NCBI RefSeq assembly: GCF_900188085.1
Contig: NZ_FZOU01000003.1
Coordinates: forward strand, 496,001-560,000
Reading direction: 5' to 3'
Source: Granulicella rosea
GTDB taxonomy: Bacteria; Acidobacteriota; Terriglobia; Terriglobales; Acidobacteriaceae
DNA length: 64,000 nucleotides
Position numbers and translations under genes: made by a program. Positions 1 to 9,792 of the stretch are shown here, piece by piece. Positions within the stretch are counted from its first letter, which is position 1, and each line of letters opens with the position of its first letter. A model generated the notes under the pieces. That model did no database searches. It worked only from the letters and a program-made list of their open reading frames with translations, and was not told where the DNA came from.

Positions 1-317
1 ATGCCGTTGATGATGTCCTTGAAGAGGCTCTGGGCGCCGAGGCCGATACCCACGCCGAGGATGCCGGCCGAGGCCAGCAGCGGCGCGTAGTTGATGTTGA
101 AGAGCGTCAGGATCTGCAAAAAGGCGAAGAATCCGAGTATGCTGTACGACGTCGCGCGAATGATCGTCGCCATCGTGCGCATCTGCGCGGCGCGCTGGAC
201 GTTGGCCTGGCGCGCCGCCGCGCGCTGCATGCGGGCGCAGAAGAACGCGACGATCCGCTGTACGCCGAAGAGAATGACGAGGACGACGGCGACCTTGGGG
301 AGGCGGTCGCGCACCAT
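1..317 (-). CDS. MscS-family mechanosensitive ion channel, C-terminal part outside window
   Basis: Reading the minus strand gives a membrane protein that runs off the left edge. A hydrophobic helix (VAVVLVILFGVQRIVAFF) is followed by a second one (YSILGFFAFLQILTLF) and then by the pore-helix signature G-V-G-I-G-L-G-A-Q-S-L-F-K-D-I-I-N-G, typical of the MscS pore-lining helix and the start of the beta domain. The family opens under membrane tension and releases osmolytes. The first ATG is used here (first base 317), but the frame stays open to 476 with no ATG or TTG, and a GTG lies at 326, so the N-terminus may be longer. Only the N-terminal third is in the window. The 270 bases between it and the next gene hold no other gene that I can support. 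Confidence 0.8.
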   Translation of the reverse strand, partial: MVRDRLPKVAVVLVILFGVQRIVAFFCARMQRAAARQANVQRAAQMRTMATIIRATSYSILGFFAFLQILTLFNINYAPLLASAGILGVGIGLGAQSLFKDIING

Positions 318-587
318 ATCGATCACGTCCTGATGCCAGTCGCGTTCGAGGGTGCGGAGGATGGGTTCGTCGGACGCAGGTACGGGGATGAGATGGGCGA
401 AGAGGGCGATGACGTTCAGGGCAGGCTCGCTTTCACTTTTGGGTCCGTTGGAACTTCGACAGACGCTCCGGTTATCTTATCCGCTAGGCGGATTGGGCCA
501 GTTCACTGAGAATGAGACGCAGGCAGACCCCGCAAGGAAGCCCGGGGCGGTCGAGTTTGGCGATGAGCGCTTCCTTGGGGGGTGGGG

Positions 588-968
588 ATGAGACGGACGA
601 TCTGGCTTTTGGCGCTTGGACTGGCGACGGCTCCGGTTGTGGCCGGCGGACAGCAGAATGGGATTCCAACCATACCCGCGTCGGAGCAGACGGCGCCCGG
701 GCCGGCGAATCACCGGCCATCGCTGGGTGACGGAACGGGCAGTGAGCTGAATCCCTCGACCCAGGAGCGGCTGGGGATCGCACGGATGACCGAGCGGCAG
801 AGGCTGCTGATCGCCGATACGGACAAGCTGCTGGAGCTGGCGCAGGCGCTTAAGAAGGACGTCGATAAGACGGACAAGAATATGTTGTCGCTCGACGTGG
901 TGAAGCGCGCGGAGGCGATCGAGAAGCTGGCGCGTTCGGTGAAGGAGCGGGAGAAGGGAACGAAGTGA
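588..968 (+). CDS. small secreted protein of unknown function
   Basis: A 126-residue protein with a clear N-terminal signal peptide (MRRTIWLLALGLATAPVVAG) and a charged, probably alpha-helical C-terminal half (residues 60-126, rich in K, E and D, for example LLELAQALKKDVDKTDKN). The ATG at 588 follows a GGGGGGTGGGG purine run; an in-frame GTG two codons upstream is an alternative. I do not recognise the family. The helical tail suggests a periplasmic coiled-coil or binding protein, which is inference. It ends 36 bases before the convergent subtilisin-like protease; a short GCCCAG...CTGGGC hairpin followed by T residues at 976-1005 may terminate it. Confidence 0.6.
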   Translation: MRRTIWLLALGLATAPVVAGGQQNGIPTIPASEQTAPGPANHRPSLGDGTGSELNPSTQERLGIARMTERQRLLIADTDKLLELAQALKKDVDKTDKNMLSLDVVKRAEAIEKLARSVKEREKGTK

Positions 969-1004
969 AGCACGCGCCCAGTCTGCCGGTTGCTGGGCAG
1001 GTTT

Positions 1005-2429
1005 TTAGGGAAGAGCCACGGCGCTTGCGGTATTGATCTGGCCATTCACGGCGGTGCTGTACATGGCGGCGATGACGGTCGCGGCGTCCCAGGTCGGGTG
1101 GGCGGCGCGGATGAGAGCTGCCGATCCTGCCGCGAGCGCGGCCGAGGCGCTGGTGCCCATGGCCTGCACGTAGCCCTGGTGGCCGAGTCCGAAGCAACCG
1201 TAGCTGTGCATCTGGTCGATCGTGCTCGTCGAGGGCTGGGTTCCAGCGAGGCCAGAGCTGCATGCGCCGACGATCCAGCCGGTCGGTTTGGTGACGTCGT
1301 TCGCCGGGCCTTCGGGGTAGCTGCCGCCGGGGGCGGAGAGAGCGTTCAACGGCGCGCCGTAGTTGCTGTAGTAGGGCATGGTCACCGCACCGGCGACGCA
1401 GGCGGCGTTGGCCAGCAGGTTCTCGGCGCAGTCCGGGTTGGTGGAGGCGGTGATGGCGACCACGCCGCGCGCCTGCGCGGGCAGCTCGATGTAGCGCGGG
1501 TTCGAAAGATCGACGCCATCGTTTCCGGCCGCCGCGATCAGGATGACGCCGGCCTGGGATGCCGCGTAGGTGACGCGGTCGAAGGTCGCCTTCAGCCCCG
1601 CGCCGTCGCCGGTGGAGAGGTCGACGAGCGTGCCGAGCGACATGGAGATGACGTCCGCGCGGTTGGCGACGGCGTCGTCGATGCCCTGGAGCACCCAGCT
1701 CAGCAGACCGCTGGCCTGACCGGCTCCGCAGGTGGTCGCGTCGCCGGTGACGGCGGGCAGGCGCTCGAGCACCTTGATATTCAGGATCGTGGCGGCGGGG
1801 GCGACGCCGGCGACGTCTCCGGTGCCGGGGCCGAGCGCGCCGGCGGCGAGCGATGCGGTCCAGCTTCCGTGGCCGGTCTGGTCCTGCGGTGTGCCGTCGT
1901 CGCAGGGGCTGGGCAGGGCGGTCTGGTCGATCTCGGAGAGGTTGAGCGCGAGGTTCGGCGCGAGGTCGGGGTGCGTCGCATCGACGCCGGAGTCGAGGAT
2001 GGCGATGCGTACGCCCTTGCCCTGCGTGGTCGCCCACTGGGTGGGGGCGCCGCCGGCGGCGCGCACGGCCCAGCCCTGCGGCGTGTTGTAGAGGCCGTCG
2101 TAGGACTGAAGCGTGTTGATCTGGATGGGCAGGTTGCTGATGGTGATGCTGGTGGCGGAGAGGACGCGGTCCTCGACGACGGCTTCCACGTCCGTCTGGG
2201 CGGCGAGGGTCTTTTTTGCCGACGCGGTATCGGTGGCTCCGATCAGCGCGATGCCGAGGCGGTCATGGCGGCGCAGCATGCGTGCGCCGGCGGCGTGCGC
2301 GCGCAACTCCGCGTCGGCCGGGACGACGCCATCGCGGTAGACGACGAGCAGACGGTGCTGCTGGGCCTGGGCGCAGGCGGTGATGAAAAGAGCGGCGGTC
2401 GCGAGAAGGATGCGTTTCGGAAGGTGCAT
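1005..2429 (-). CDS. secreted subtilisin-like serine protease (S8 family)
   Basis: A 474-residue exported endopeptidase. The signal sequence ends in I-T-A-C, which fits a lipobox, so it may be a lipoprotein. Residues about 24-90 look like an inhibitor I9-type propeptide. The S8 catalytic triad motifs appear in order: Asp in AILDSGVDATHPD (about 150), His in DQTGHGSWTASLAAGA (about 187) and Ser in GTSASAALAAGSAALI (about 425), with the oxyanion Asn in AAAGNDGVD. It ends shortly after the Ser motif with no added C-terminal domain. It is divergent from the E1 gene at 2643; the 213-base gap between them should hold both promoters. Confidence 0.93.
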   Translation of the reverse strand: MHLPKRILLATAALFITACAQAQQHRLLVVYRDGVVPADAELRAHAAGARMLRRHDRLGIALIGATDTASAKKTLAAQTDVEAVVEDRVLSATSITISNLPIQINTLQSYDGLYNTPQGWAVRAAGGAPTQWATTQGKGVRIAILDSGVDATHPDLAPNLALNLSEIDQTALPSPCDDGTPQDQTGHGSWTASLAAGALGPGTGDVAGVAPAATILNIKVLERLPAVTGDATTCGAGQASGLLSWVLQGIDDAVANRADVISMSLGTLVDLSTGDGAGLKATFDRVTYAASQAGVILIAAAGNDGVDLSNPRYIELPAQARGVVAITASTNPDCAENLLANAACVAGAVTMPYYSNYGAPLNALSAPGGSYPEGPANDVTKPTGWIVGACSSGLAGTQPSTSTIDQMHSYGCFGLGHQGYVQAMGTSASAALAAGSAALIRAAHPTWDAATVIAAMYSTAVNGQINTASAVALP

Positions 2430-2642
2430 GATGTTCCCCAGAGGCCTGTTCGGCTTGCTGCTGAGGTCTCAATCGGCGGGATGGGGCGGCGCCGGTGAGG
2501 ATTTCCGGATTGAGGCAGCGGCGCCGGCGGAGGGTGTCTGAATATAGGAACGGGCTCAAGAACGAGGTTTCCTCCGCGCGGACATTTAGGATAAGGACAG
2601 CCGCCTGTCACAGGTGATAGAAATTCAGCAGAGGGGAAACGG

Positions 2643-4835
2643 ATGGCGCGTCAGTCGAAGAACGGAGGGGCGGTACAGCAGGATGAGCCGGGTGAGCTGC
2701 AACGCTCATGGGGCGGGCTGTCCGCGGAGAAGCTGGTGGAGTTCTACCGGCTGATGTACCTCTCGCGCCGCACGGACGATCGGGAGATCGTGCTGAAGCG
2801 GCAGCAGAAGATCTTCTTCCAGATCTCGTGCGCCGGGCATGAGGCGCTGCTGGTCGCGGCCGGCATGGCGATGCGTCCGGGCTACGACTGGTTCTTCCCG
2901 TACTATCGCGACCGCGCGATCTGCCTGGCGCTGGGCAATACGGTCGCCGAGCAACTGCTGCAGTCGGTCGGCGCGGCGGCAGACCCGGCGAGCGGCGGCC
3001 GTCAGATGCCGTCGCACTGGACCAGCAAGCGGCTGAATATCGTCTCGCCCAGTTCGGCGACGGCGACGCAGTGCCTGCACGCCATCGGCTGCGCGGAGGC
3101 TGGGCGATACTTCCGCAACCGGCCTTCGTCCGCGGCCAGGGTTCCGGGCGACTACCGCGAGTTCAAGGATGTAAAGTTCGAGGCCGACGAGGTGGTCTAC
3201 GTCTCGATCGGCGAGGGTTCTACCAGCCAGGGCGAGTTCTGGGAGTCGTTGAATACGGCTTCGAACGCGAAGCTGCCCGTGGTCTATGTGGTTGAAGACA
3301 ATGAGTATGCGATCTCGACGCCGGTGGAGGCGAACACTCCGGGCGGCAACATCTCGCGGCTAATTGCGAACTTCCCGAACTTCCACTTCGCCGAGGTGGA
3401 CGGCACCGACCCCATCGCCAGCTACACCGCGATGGTCGAAGCGGTGGCTTATGCGCGCTCCGGCCAGGGTCCGGCGCTGGTGCATGGGCACGTCGTGCGG
3501 CCGTACTCGCACTCGATGAGCGAGGACGAAAAGGACTACCGCGCGGCGTCTGAGATCGAGGCCGCGGCCCTGCGTGACCCCATCGCGAAGATGCACGTCT
3601 GGCTGCTGCGCGAGGGTATCCTAACGGCGGACGAGATCAAGGCGCTGGAGCTTGCGGTCGACGAAGAGGTGCAGGCCGCGGCCGATGCGGCCGTCGCGGC
3701 GGCGTTCCCGAAGGTCGAGGACATCCTCAAGCATCAGTACTCGGAAGACCTGAGCTGCACGGATGCCCGTTTCGATGTCGCGCCGCATCCGGCGGACGAC
3801 TCGAACGAGCGCACCATGGCCGACCTCATCAACACCTGCCTGAAGGACGAGATGCGGCGCGACGAGCGGATCGTGATCTTCGGCGAGGATGTCGCCGATG
3901 CGACGCGCGTCGAGGCGCTGAAAGACCCGAAGGTGAAGGGCAAGGGCGGCGTCTTCAAGCTGACCAGCGGGCTGCAGACGGAGTTCGGTTCGGACCGCGT
4001 GTGGAACTCGCCGCTGGCCGAGGCGAACATCGTCGGACGCGCGATCGGCATGGCGGCGCGCGGGCTGAAGCCTGTGGTTGAGATTCAGTTCTTCGACTAC
4101 ATCTGGCCGGCGGTCCACCAGATGCGCAACGAGCTTTCCGTCATGCGCTGGCGGTCGAACGGCGCGTTTTCATCGCCGCTGGTGATGCGCGTTCCGATCG
4201 GCGGCTACCTGACGGGCGGCTCGCTGTATCACTCGCAGTCGGGCGAGAGCATCTTCACCCATACGCCGGGCATTCGCGTGGTGATGCCGTCGAACGCGCT
4301 GGACGCTCTGGGTCTTCTGCGGACGGCGATCCGTTGCGACGATCCCGTTCTGTTTCTCGAACATAAGCGGCTCTACCGAGAGACCTTCGGACGCGCTCAG
4401 TATCCTGGGCCGGACTATACGATTCCGTTCGGCAAGGCGAAGATCGTGAAGCCGGGCAAGGATCTGACGGTCGTGACCTACGGTGCCGTCGTGCCGCGCG
4501 CGTTGCAGGCGGCAGTCAAGCTCGAACGTGAAAAAGGCATTTCGGTCGAGTTGATCGACCTGCGTTCTCTCTCGCCGTACGACTGGGAGGCGATTGCGGA
4601 GTCGGTGCGCAAGACCAGCAAGGTGATCGTCGCGCACGAGGATATGAAGAGCTGGGGCTATGGCGCGGAGATCGCGGCGCGGATCGGCGAGGAGCTGTTC
4701 CACGACCTCGATGCCCCCGTCCGGCGGGTGGCGGCGATGGATACGTTTGTCGCCTACCAGCCTATTCTCGAAGATGCGATTCTGCCGCAGCCGGAGGATC
4801 TGTACCGGGCCATGGCGGAGCTGGCTGCGTACTGA
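2643..4835 (+). CDS. fused E1 alpha-beta 2-oxoacid dehydrogenase (thiamine diphosphate enzyme)
   Basis: This 730-residue protein joins the two E1 subunits of a 2-oxoacid dehydrogenase complex. Residues about 25-365 are the alpha part, with the thiamine diphosphate/Mg motif [10 protein letters not shown] ending in V-E-D-N-E-Y-A-I-S. Residues about 395-730 are the beta part ([45 protein letters not shown]). E1 decarboxylates pyruvate or branched-chain 2-oxoacids and passes the acyl group to E2 lipoyl arms. Fused E1 proteins occur in several phyla; branched-chain 2-oxoacids are a likely but unproven substrate. No E2 or E3 gene is nearby, so the partners must be elsewhere. The start follows GAGGGGAAACGG. 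A terminator lies 33 bases after the stop. Confidence 0.92.
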   Translation: MARQSKNGGAVQQDEPGELQRSWGGLSAEKLVEFYRLMYLSRRTDDREIVLKRQQKIFFQISCAGHEALLVAAGMAMRPGYDWFFPYYRDRAICLALGNTVAEQLLQSVGAAADPASGGRQMPSHWTSKRLNIVSPSSATATQCLHAIGCAEAGRYFRNRPSSAARVPGDYREFKDVKFEADEVVYVSIGEGSTSQGEFWESLNTASNAKLPVVYVVEDNEYAISTPVEANTPGGNISRLIANFPNFHFAEVDGTDPIASYTAMVEAVAYARSGQGPALVHGHVVRPYSHSMSEDEKDYRAASEIEAAALRDPIAKMHVWLLREGILTADEIKALELAVDEEVQAAADAAVAAAFPKVEDILKHQYSEDLSCTDARFDVAPHPADDSNERTMADLINTCLKDEMRRDERIVIFGEDVADATRVEALKDPKVKGKGGVFKLTSGLQTEFGSDRVWNSPLAEANIVGRAIGMAARGLKPVVEIQFFDYIWPAVHQMRNELSVMRWRSNGAFSSPLVMRVPIGGYLTGGSLYHSQSGESIFTHTPGIRVVMPSNALDALGLLRTAIRCDDPVLFLEHKRLYRETFGRAQYPGPDYTIPFGKAKIVKPGKDLTVVTYGAVVPRALQAAVKLEREKGISVELIDLRSLSPYDWEAIAESVRKTSKVIVAHEDMKSWGYGAEIAARIGEELFHDLDAPVRRVAAMDTFVAYQPILEDAILPQPEDLYRAMAELAAY

Positions 4836-4867
4836 GAGGCGCCCTTCATAGAAAAAAAGAATCGAAT

Positions 4868-4899
4868 CCCGCCGCAACTTGATCGTGCGGCGGGGTTTT
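4868..4899 (+). terminator. rho-independent terminator after the E1 gene
   Basis: CCCGCCGCA (4868-4876) pairs with TGCGGCGGG (4886-4894) around a 9-base loop and is followed by GTTTTC. It sits between the E1 stop and the DUF1800 start. Confidence 0.8.
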
Positions 4900-4973
4900 C
4901 TCTGGTGTGTGCCGAATTCGCTGGCGGGTGGTTGCTCGCCCGGACTAAGCTGGTTGCGCACGGAGGTTCGGTG

Positions 4974-7571
4974 ATGAAGCTTGCATCGTCTTTTTTCCCT
5001 GGCTGGCGTCGCACGTTTACGGGTAGCTCGGTCCCTGCGATGGGGCGCGCCGGTATCGCTGCGATTCTTTGCGCGCTGATGGCGGGTCAGCCCGTGCTGG
5101 CGGAGGGAACGGCGCCGGTCGTCCGGCGCAAGGCGGTCGCCGCGCCGCAGCTTCAGGGCGATGAACGTGTGCTGCATGCGCTGAACCGGCTGACCTTCGG
5201 ACCGCGCCCGGGCGACGTGGAGGCGGCGAAGGCGATGGGGCTGGATGCTTGGTTCGACCGCCAGCTCAACCCGGCTTCGATCGACGACTCGGCGCTCGAC
5301 AAGCGGCTGGAACTCTTTCCCGCGATGCAGATGACGCAGGCGGAGCTGATCGAGCGCTATCCCAGTCCGCAGATGCTGCGGGATATGATCCGCACTAAGG
5401 CCGACCTGCCGGCAGACCCGGTCCTGCACGGCATCTATAAAGACCAGATCGCGTTTTACAAGAAGGCGCAGGCGAAGATCGAGGCGGCGGGTGGAGGCGT
5501 AAAGACAGCCGATCCGAAGGCGATGGACATGGACGCGACAATGGCCTACGCGAAGGGAGCTGCCGGACCATCCATGATGGGGGGTGCGCCCGTCGGTAGC
5601 GTCGGCGATGCACCGGATGGCGCGCCCCAAAGTGCACCTGCGAAGAAGCAGAAGAACGAACGCGTCAATCTACTGGGCGACCAGGTCGGAGCAGGCAAGA
5701 AGAAAGCGGCGGCCGGCGGCGACGCCATGGCGGCCGAGGCGGGCAAGGTTGCGGCCGGCGACTTCAACACCGACGATACGAATCTGGCTGGGCGCGGGCG
5801 TCAGCAGCATGCGGAGCAGTTCTTTCCCGAGGCGGAGACGCAGCGAATCCTGGCGCTCGATCCGGAGCAGCGCCTGCTGGCGATTCTCTCGATCGAGCCC
5901 GATCAACTTGTAAACTTCCGCAGGAGTCTGAGCCAGCAGGAGGTGGTTGGGCTGGCCGCTGGAATGAACCCGCTGCAGCGTGAGACCATCGCGTCGCTGC
6001 AGGGCTCGGCGCGGCTGGTGGGCGGTGAGGTGGTGGAGTCGCGGATGATGCGCGATGTCTACAGCGACCGCCAGTTGGAGGCCGTGATGACGGACTTCTG
6101 GCTGAATCACTTCAATGTCTACCTGCGCAAGAATCAGCAGGAGCCATACCTGCTGCCGGCGTATGAGCGCGAGGTGATCCGGCCGAACGCGCTGGGCAAC
6201 TTCGAGCAACTGCTGGTGGCGACGGCGGAGAGTCCGGCGATGTTGATGTATCTGGACAACTTCCAGAGCGTCGGACCGGAGTCGATCGCGACGAAGCAAG
6301 GCGCGCGGCTGGCGCAGTACGCGAAGAATCCGCAGGTCAAGCAGGCTCTGAAGGATCGCGGGCTGAACGAGAACTACGCGCGCGAGCTGATGGAGCTGCA
6401 CACGCTGGGCGTCCAGTGCGAGGTCAGCATGGACCACCCGGTCAGCAAGCTGGGCAAGGGCTGCGGCTCGGGCTACACGCAGGCCGACGTGACCAACGTG
6501 GCGAAGGTGCTGACGGGGTGGACGATCGAACGTCCGTACGGCGGCGGTCAGGGCGGGTCGGAGTTTCGCTTCGACGAGCGCCGGCATGAGCTTGGACCGA
6601 AGGTGGTGCTGGGCGTGACGATCCAGTCCAGGGGCGAAGACGAGTGGCTGGCGAGCATGAATCAGCCGGGAATCGGCGGCGGCGGACGTCGCGGCGGTCA
6701 GGGTGGGATTCAGAAGACGGCCATGGATGCGGAGGGTCAGGCCGAGGGTCTGCGGGTGCTGCATATGCTCGCGACCAGCCCGGCGACGGCGCGCTTTATC
6801 TCGCGGAAGCTGGCGGTCCGGTTCGTGAGCGACAACCCACCGGAGGCGCTGGTCGACCGGATGGCTGCGTCGTGGGTGGCGTCGAACGGCGACATCAAGA
6901 CGGTGCTGCGCACGATGTTCAAGTCGCCGGAGTTCTGGTCGCCAGCGGTGTACCGCGCGAAGGTGAAGACGCCGGAGGAGTTCGTGGTCTCGGCCGTGCG
7001 GGCGAGCGGCGCGCAGGTGAACAACGCGCTGCCGCTGGTGCAGGCGCTGAACCAGCTCGGCATGGGTTTTTACGGGATGCAGACGCCGAACGGCTACTCG
7101 TGGAAGAGCGAGCCGTGGGTAAGCACAGGCGCGCTGGTGAGCCGGATGAACTTCGCACTGGTGCTGAGCGGCAACCGGCTTGCGGGGACGCGAACGAACT
7201 GGCCTCTTCTGCTGGGGTCTTCCGAGGGCAACCTGAAGCCGGTCGCGATGGATACCTCCGTCGATCCGGTGAAGATCGCGGCAGCCGCGAAGGAGCGTAC
7301 GCTGGAAGGGATTCTGCTGGGGCAGCCGGTGAGCGAGAAGACGCGCGCGACCGTGCTGGCCCAGTCCGAAAACACTGCGGCGCCGGACCAGGCGGCGAAG
7401 GAGTTTGGCGCGGGGCAGAATACGGCGGCTGGAGATGGAGCCGTTCCGGCTACGGGCGCATTTTTGACCGGCGACATGGCGCGCCGGCCGGGGCAGCAGG
7501 GGGCGCAGGACAGGCAGGCGGCGGTGATCGCCGGGTTGTTGCTGGGTTCGCCGGAGTTTCAGCGGCGTTAG
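4974..7571 (+). CDS. DUF1800 family exported protein
   Basis: An 865-residue protein of the DUF1800 family, which is usually encoded just before a DUF1501 protein, as here. The ATG at 4974 is preceded by GGAGG at good spacing; the frame is open further upstream but without a better start. An N-terminal membrane/signal segment (residues about 22-42) is followed by the family opening L-N-R-L-T-F-G-P-R-P-G-D, the core around Y-S-D-R-Q-L-E-A-V-M-T-D-F-W-L-N-H-F-N-V-Y, N-E-N-Y-A-R-E-L-M-E-L-H-T-L-G-V, and the C-terminal G-M-Q-T-P-N-G-Y-S-W. Residues about 165-280 form a Lys/Ala/Gly-rich insert that the paralogue at 55875-57968 lacks. Role unknown; an export or cell-surface function is inferred from the signal and the DUF1501 pairing. 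Confidence 0.88.
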   Translation: MKLASSFFPGWRRTFTGSSVPAMGRAGIAAILCALMAGQPVLAEGTAPVVRRKAVAAPQLQGDERVLHALNRLTFGPRPGDVEAAKAMGLDAWFDRQLNPASIDDSALDKRLELFPAMQMTQAELIERYPSPQMLRDMIRTKADLPADPVLHGIYKDQIAFYKKAQAKIEAAGGGVKTADPKAMDMDATMAYAKGAAGPSMMGGAPVGSVGDAPDGAPQSAPAKKQKNERVNLLGDQVGAGKKKAAAGGDAMAAEAGKVAAGDFNTDDTNLAGRGRQQHAEQFFPEAETQRILALDPEQRLLAILSIEPDQLVNFRRSLSQQEVVGLAAGMNPLQRETIASLQGSARLVGGEVVESRMMRDVYSDRQLEAVMTDFWLNHFNVYLRKNQQEPYLLPAYEREVIRPNALGNFEQLLVATAESPAMLMYLDNFQSVGPESIATKQGARLAQYAKNPQVKQALKDRGLNENYARELMELHTLGVQCEVSMDHPVSKLGKGCGSGYTQADVTNVAKVLTGWTIERPYGGGQGGSEFRFDERRHELGPKVVLGVTIQSRGEDEWLASMNQPGIGGGGRRGGQGGIQKTAMDAEGQAEGLRVLHMLATSPATARFISRKLAVRFVSDNPPEALVDRMAASWVASNGDIKTVLRTMFKSPEFWSPAVYRAKVKTPEEFVVSAVRASGAQVNNALPLVQALNQLGMGFYGMQTPNGYSWKSEPWVSTGALVSRMNFALVLSGNRLAGTRTNWPLLLGSSEGNLKPVAMDTSVDPVKIAAAAKERTLEGILLGQPVSEKTRATVLAQSENTAAPDQAAKEFGAGQNTAAGDGAVPATGAFLTGDMARRPGQQGAQDRQAAVIAGLLLGSPEFQRR

Positions 7572-7663
7572 AAGGTTGTTTCGGTATTCGGACAACTTTC
7601 CGCCGCGCCATACGTTCAACTTAACAAGCATTGGTACGCAGCAGGGCACGCAGGAGGTTCGAC

Positions 7664-8995
7664 ATGGGATTCATGAAGATGGGTATGACCGACCGGAGCG
7701 ACTGGGGATGCGACATGCATGGGCGCGACCTGGCCCGGCGTGGGCTTGACGGAACGGGCGCCTCGCGGCGCGCATTCATGAAAGGCGGCGCGATGGCGCT
7801 GGTCGGGACATCGGTGATTCCGAGCTTCCTGATGCGTTCCGTCATGGCCGAGGCGACGACGGCGCAGGCGGCCAATAAGAAGCTGGTCGTGCTCTTCCAG
7901 CGCGGCGCGGCGGACGGGTTGAACATCGTCGTGCCTTACCAGGAGAAGAACTACTACTCGATGCGGCCCACGATTGCGATTCAGCAGAAGGACGTGCTGG
8001 ATCTCGACGGGCAGTTCGGTCTGCATCCGGCGATGGCGGCGTTCAAACCGCTGTTTGCCTCGGGGCATCTGGCGATCGTGCATGCGGCGGGTTCGACCGA
8101 CACGACGCGCTCGCACTTTGACGCGCAGGATTACATGGAGTCCGGCACGCCGGGCGTCAAGGTGACGCAGGATGGTTGGCTGAACCGTGCGCTGCAGGTC
8201 GGCCCGGTAGGGAAGCCGTCGGCCTTCCGCGCGGTCGCACTGGGCACGCAGGTTCCGCGCACGCTGCAGGGCAAGCTGCCGGCGATTGCCGTCAACAATC
8301 TCGCCGACTTCTCGGTCGGCGGCAAGGGCCCGCAGACCTCGTCCATCTCGAACGCCTTCCAGGCGATGTATGACGAGAGCTCGGACGCAGTGCTGCATGG
8401 CACGGGTCAGGAGACCTTCGAAGCGGTGAAGATGCTGAAGTCAGCCGATCCGGCGAAGTACACGCCTGCGGCGGGAGTCACGTATCCGACGACCCCGTTT
8501 GGCAACAGTTTGAAGCAGATTGCGCAGCTTCTGAAGGCGAATCTCGGCGTGGAGGCGGCGTTCTCGGATATCGGCGGCTGGGATACGCACCAGAATCAGG
8601 GCGCGGCGAACGGCCAGCTTGCCAACCGGCTGAAGGAGTTTTCGGAGGGCATCGCGGCCTTTTGGAAGGACATGGGCGCGGACTCGGAGAACATCACGCT
8701 GGTCACGATGTCGGAGTTCGGCCGGACCGCGCGGCAGAACGGCACGGGAGGCACCGATCACGGGCATGCGAACGCGATGTTCATCCTGGGCGGCGGCGTC
8801 AAGGGCGGCAAGGTCTACGGCAAGTGGCCGGGCCTGAACAACGATCAGTTGAACGAGGGACGCGACCTTGCCGTGACGACGGACTTCCGCCGCGTGCTGG
8901 GCGAGGCTGCCTATAAAACGCTGGGTGCGAAGAACCTGAACACGGTCTTCCCGGGCGGCAATGTCAATCCGAGTGAGTTCCTGAACTTCGTTTAG
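7664..8995 (+). CDS. DUF1501 family protein with Tat-type signal
   Basis: A 443-residue DUF1501 protein encoded 92 bases after its DUF1800 partner, probably in one transcript. GGAGG lies six bases before the ATG at 7664; the in-frame ATG at 7631 has no such site. The N-terminus has a twin-arginine-like signal (GASRRAFMKGGAMALVGTSV), which means export of a folded protein. The body is related to the alkaline phosphatase/sulfatase fold: VVLFQRGAADGLNIVVPY at the start, DIGGWDTHQNQ in the middle and TMSEFGRTARQNGTGGTDHGHAN near the end, where the His and Asp residues could bind metal. Substrate unknown. A strong terminator follows. Confidence 0.88.
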   Translation: MGFMKMGMTDRSDWGCDMHGRDLARRGLDGTGASRRAFMKGGAMALVGTSVIPSFLMRSVMAEATTAQAANKKLVVLFQRGAADGLNIVVPYQEKNYYSMRPTIAIQQKDVLDLDGQFGLHPAMAAFKPLFASGHLAIVHAAGSTDTTRSHFDAQDYMESGTPGVKVTQDGWLNRALQVGPVGKPSAFRAVALGTQVPRTLQGKLPAIAVNNLADFSVGGKGPQTSSISNAFQAMYDESSDAVLHGTGQETFEAVKMLKSADPAKYTPAAGVTYPTTPFGNSLKQIAQLLKANLGVEAAFSDIGGWDTHQNQGAANGQLANRLKEFSEGIAAFWKDMGADSENITLVTMSEFGRTARQNGTGGTDHGHANAMFILGGGVKGGKVYGKWPGLNNDQLNEGRDLAVTTDFRRVLGEAAYKTLGAKNLNTVFPGGNVNPSEFLNFV

Positions 8996-9026
8996 CCATT
9001 GATTTAGCGGTAACTTGCACGATGAG

Positions 9027-9066
9027 GGCTGTGGTCTGCGGATTTTTGCAGGCCGCAGCCTTTTTT
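9027..9066 (+). terminator. strong rho-independent terminator after the DUF1800-DUF1501 pair
   Basis: A 13-bp stem with two G-T pairs, GGCTGTGGTCTGC (9027-9039) with GCAGGCCGCAGCC (9048-9060), is followed directly by six T residues. It closes the transcript of the two preceding genes. Confidence 0.92.
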
Positions 9067-9220
9067 AGAAATATTCTGTTTCCCGTAGATTTATCCCGAA
9101 AATGAGGACAACTTTTTGTTCGAGGTTGCGTCTTATGAAGTGTAGTAAGAAATTTGCCGGACTTTCAGTTCCCTCGGTACCGGCTTCCCATATCCGCACT
9201 ACCCCTCCCCTTCATCAAGT

Positions 9221-9246
9221 AAGGCGCCCTGAACACCGGGCGCCTT
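9221..9246. terminator. hairpin between convergent genes
   Basis: AAGGCGCCC (9221-9229) and GGGCGCCTT (9238-9246) form a perfect 9-bp stem with an 8-base loop. It lies 30 bases beyond the stop of the minus-strand DoxX gene. No T run follows directly on either strand, so it may be a weak bidirectional terminator or an mRNA 3'-end stabiliser. The rest of 8996-9275 shows no gene. Confidence 0.5.
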
Positions 9247-9275
9247 CACTCCTTAACCACCTGTTTTTTAGTTAG

Positions 9276-9701
9276 TTACGAGAGGCCGAACTTGCGGTCG
9301 AGCGCGAGGGCTCCCGAGCCGGTCAGCAGGAGCAGGAACGCCATGACGATGAGGGCGAGCGTGTACTCGGAGCTGGCGTAGCCGTGGCGAAGATTGACCA
9401 GGATCAGCGCGACGAGCATGTTGCCCGTGACCATCAACGCGGCGAAGCGGGTGAGCAGGCCCAGGATGAGCAGCAGGCCGCCGAGCAGCTCCGTCAGGAG
9501 CGAGACGTAGCCGAGCCAGTAGGGAAGCCCGAGCGTTGCGACGTAGTGATTCCAGATCTCGAATCCGGCCAGCGGGTGAGCGCGGTGCAGGCCGCTGGCG
9601 GGAATGAGCTTGGTGTATCCGTGATACGTCATCGCGATGCCTAGAACCACGCGGACGAAGAATAGACCCCAGGGTTGGAGGCGGTTGAGCCATCGGATCA
9701 T
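9276..9701 (-). CDS. DoxX family small membrane protein
   Basis: A 141-residue integral membrane protein with four predicted helices (GLFFVRVVLGIAMTYHG; LGYVSLLTELLGGLLLILGLL; FAALMVTGNMLVALILV; LIVMAFLLLLTGSGALAL). Length, helix layout and the R-x-x-L-G at the start fit the DoxX/DoxD group, whose members act in quinone-linked or redox-stress functions in only a few studied cases. The ATG at 9701 follows GAGAGAGA. The frame is open further upstream, but that extension would be translated from an intergenic repeat (9761-9786), so I reject the longer start. Confidence 0.8.
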   Translation of the reverse strand: MIRWLNRLQPWGLFFVRVVLGIAMTYHGYTKLIPASGLHRAHPLAGFEIWNHYVATLGLPYWLGYVSLLTELLGGLLLILGLLTRFAALMVTGNMLVALILVNLRHGYASSEYTLALIVMAFLLLLTGSGALALDRKFGLS

Positions 9702-9760
9702 CGGTTTTTCTCTCTCTGAATTTGAGGATGACAGAAAGAAAAGCAACGGCAAAGACGTAA

Positions 9761-9786
9761 AGCAGATTCCCTGCGGGAATGACAAA
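9761..9786. repeat. dispersed hairpin repeat, copy 1
   Basis: AGCAGATTCCCTGCGGGAAT followed by GACAAA: a 6-bp stem ATTCCC/GGGAAT with loop TGC, then GACAAA. Near-identical copies stand in many other gaps of the window. Confidence 0.85.
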
Positions 9787-9792
9787 TGAGGC

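Noticed and set aside
990..2498. A 502-codon plus-strand frame opposite the S8 protease
   Set aside because: Composition is Gly/Val/Arg/Asp-rich noise; the protease has a complete catalytic triad on the other strand.
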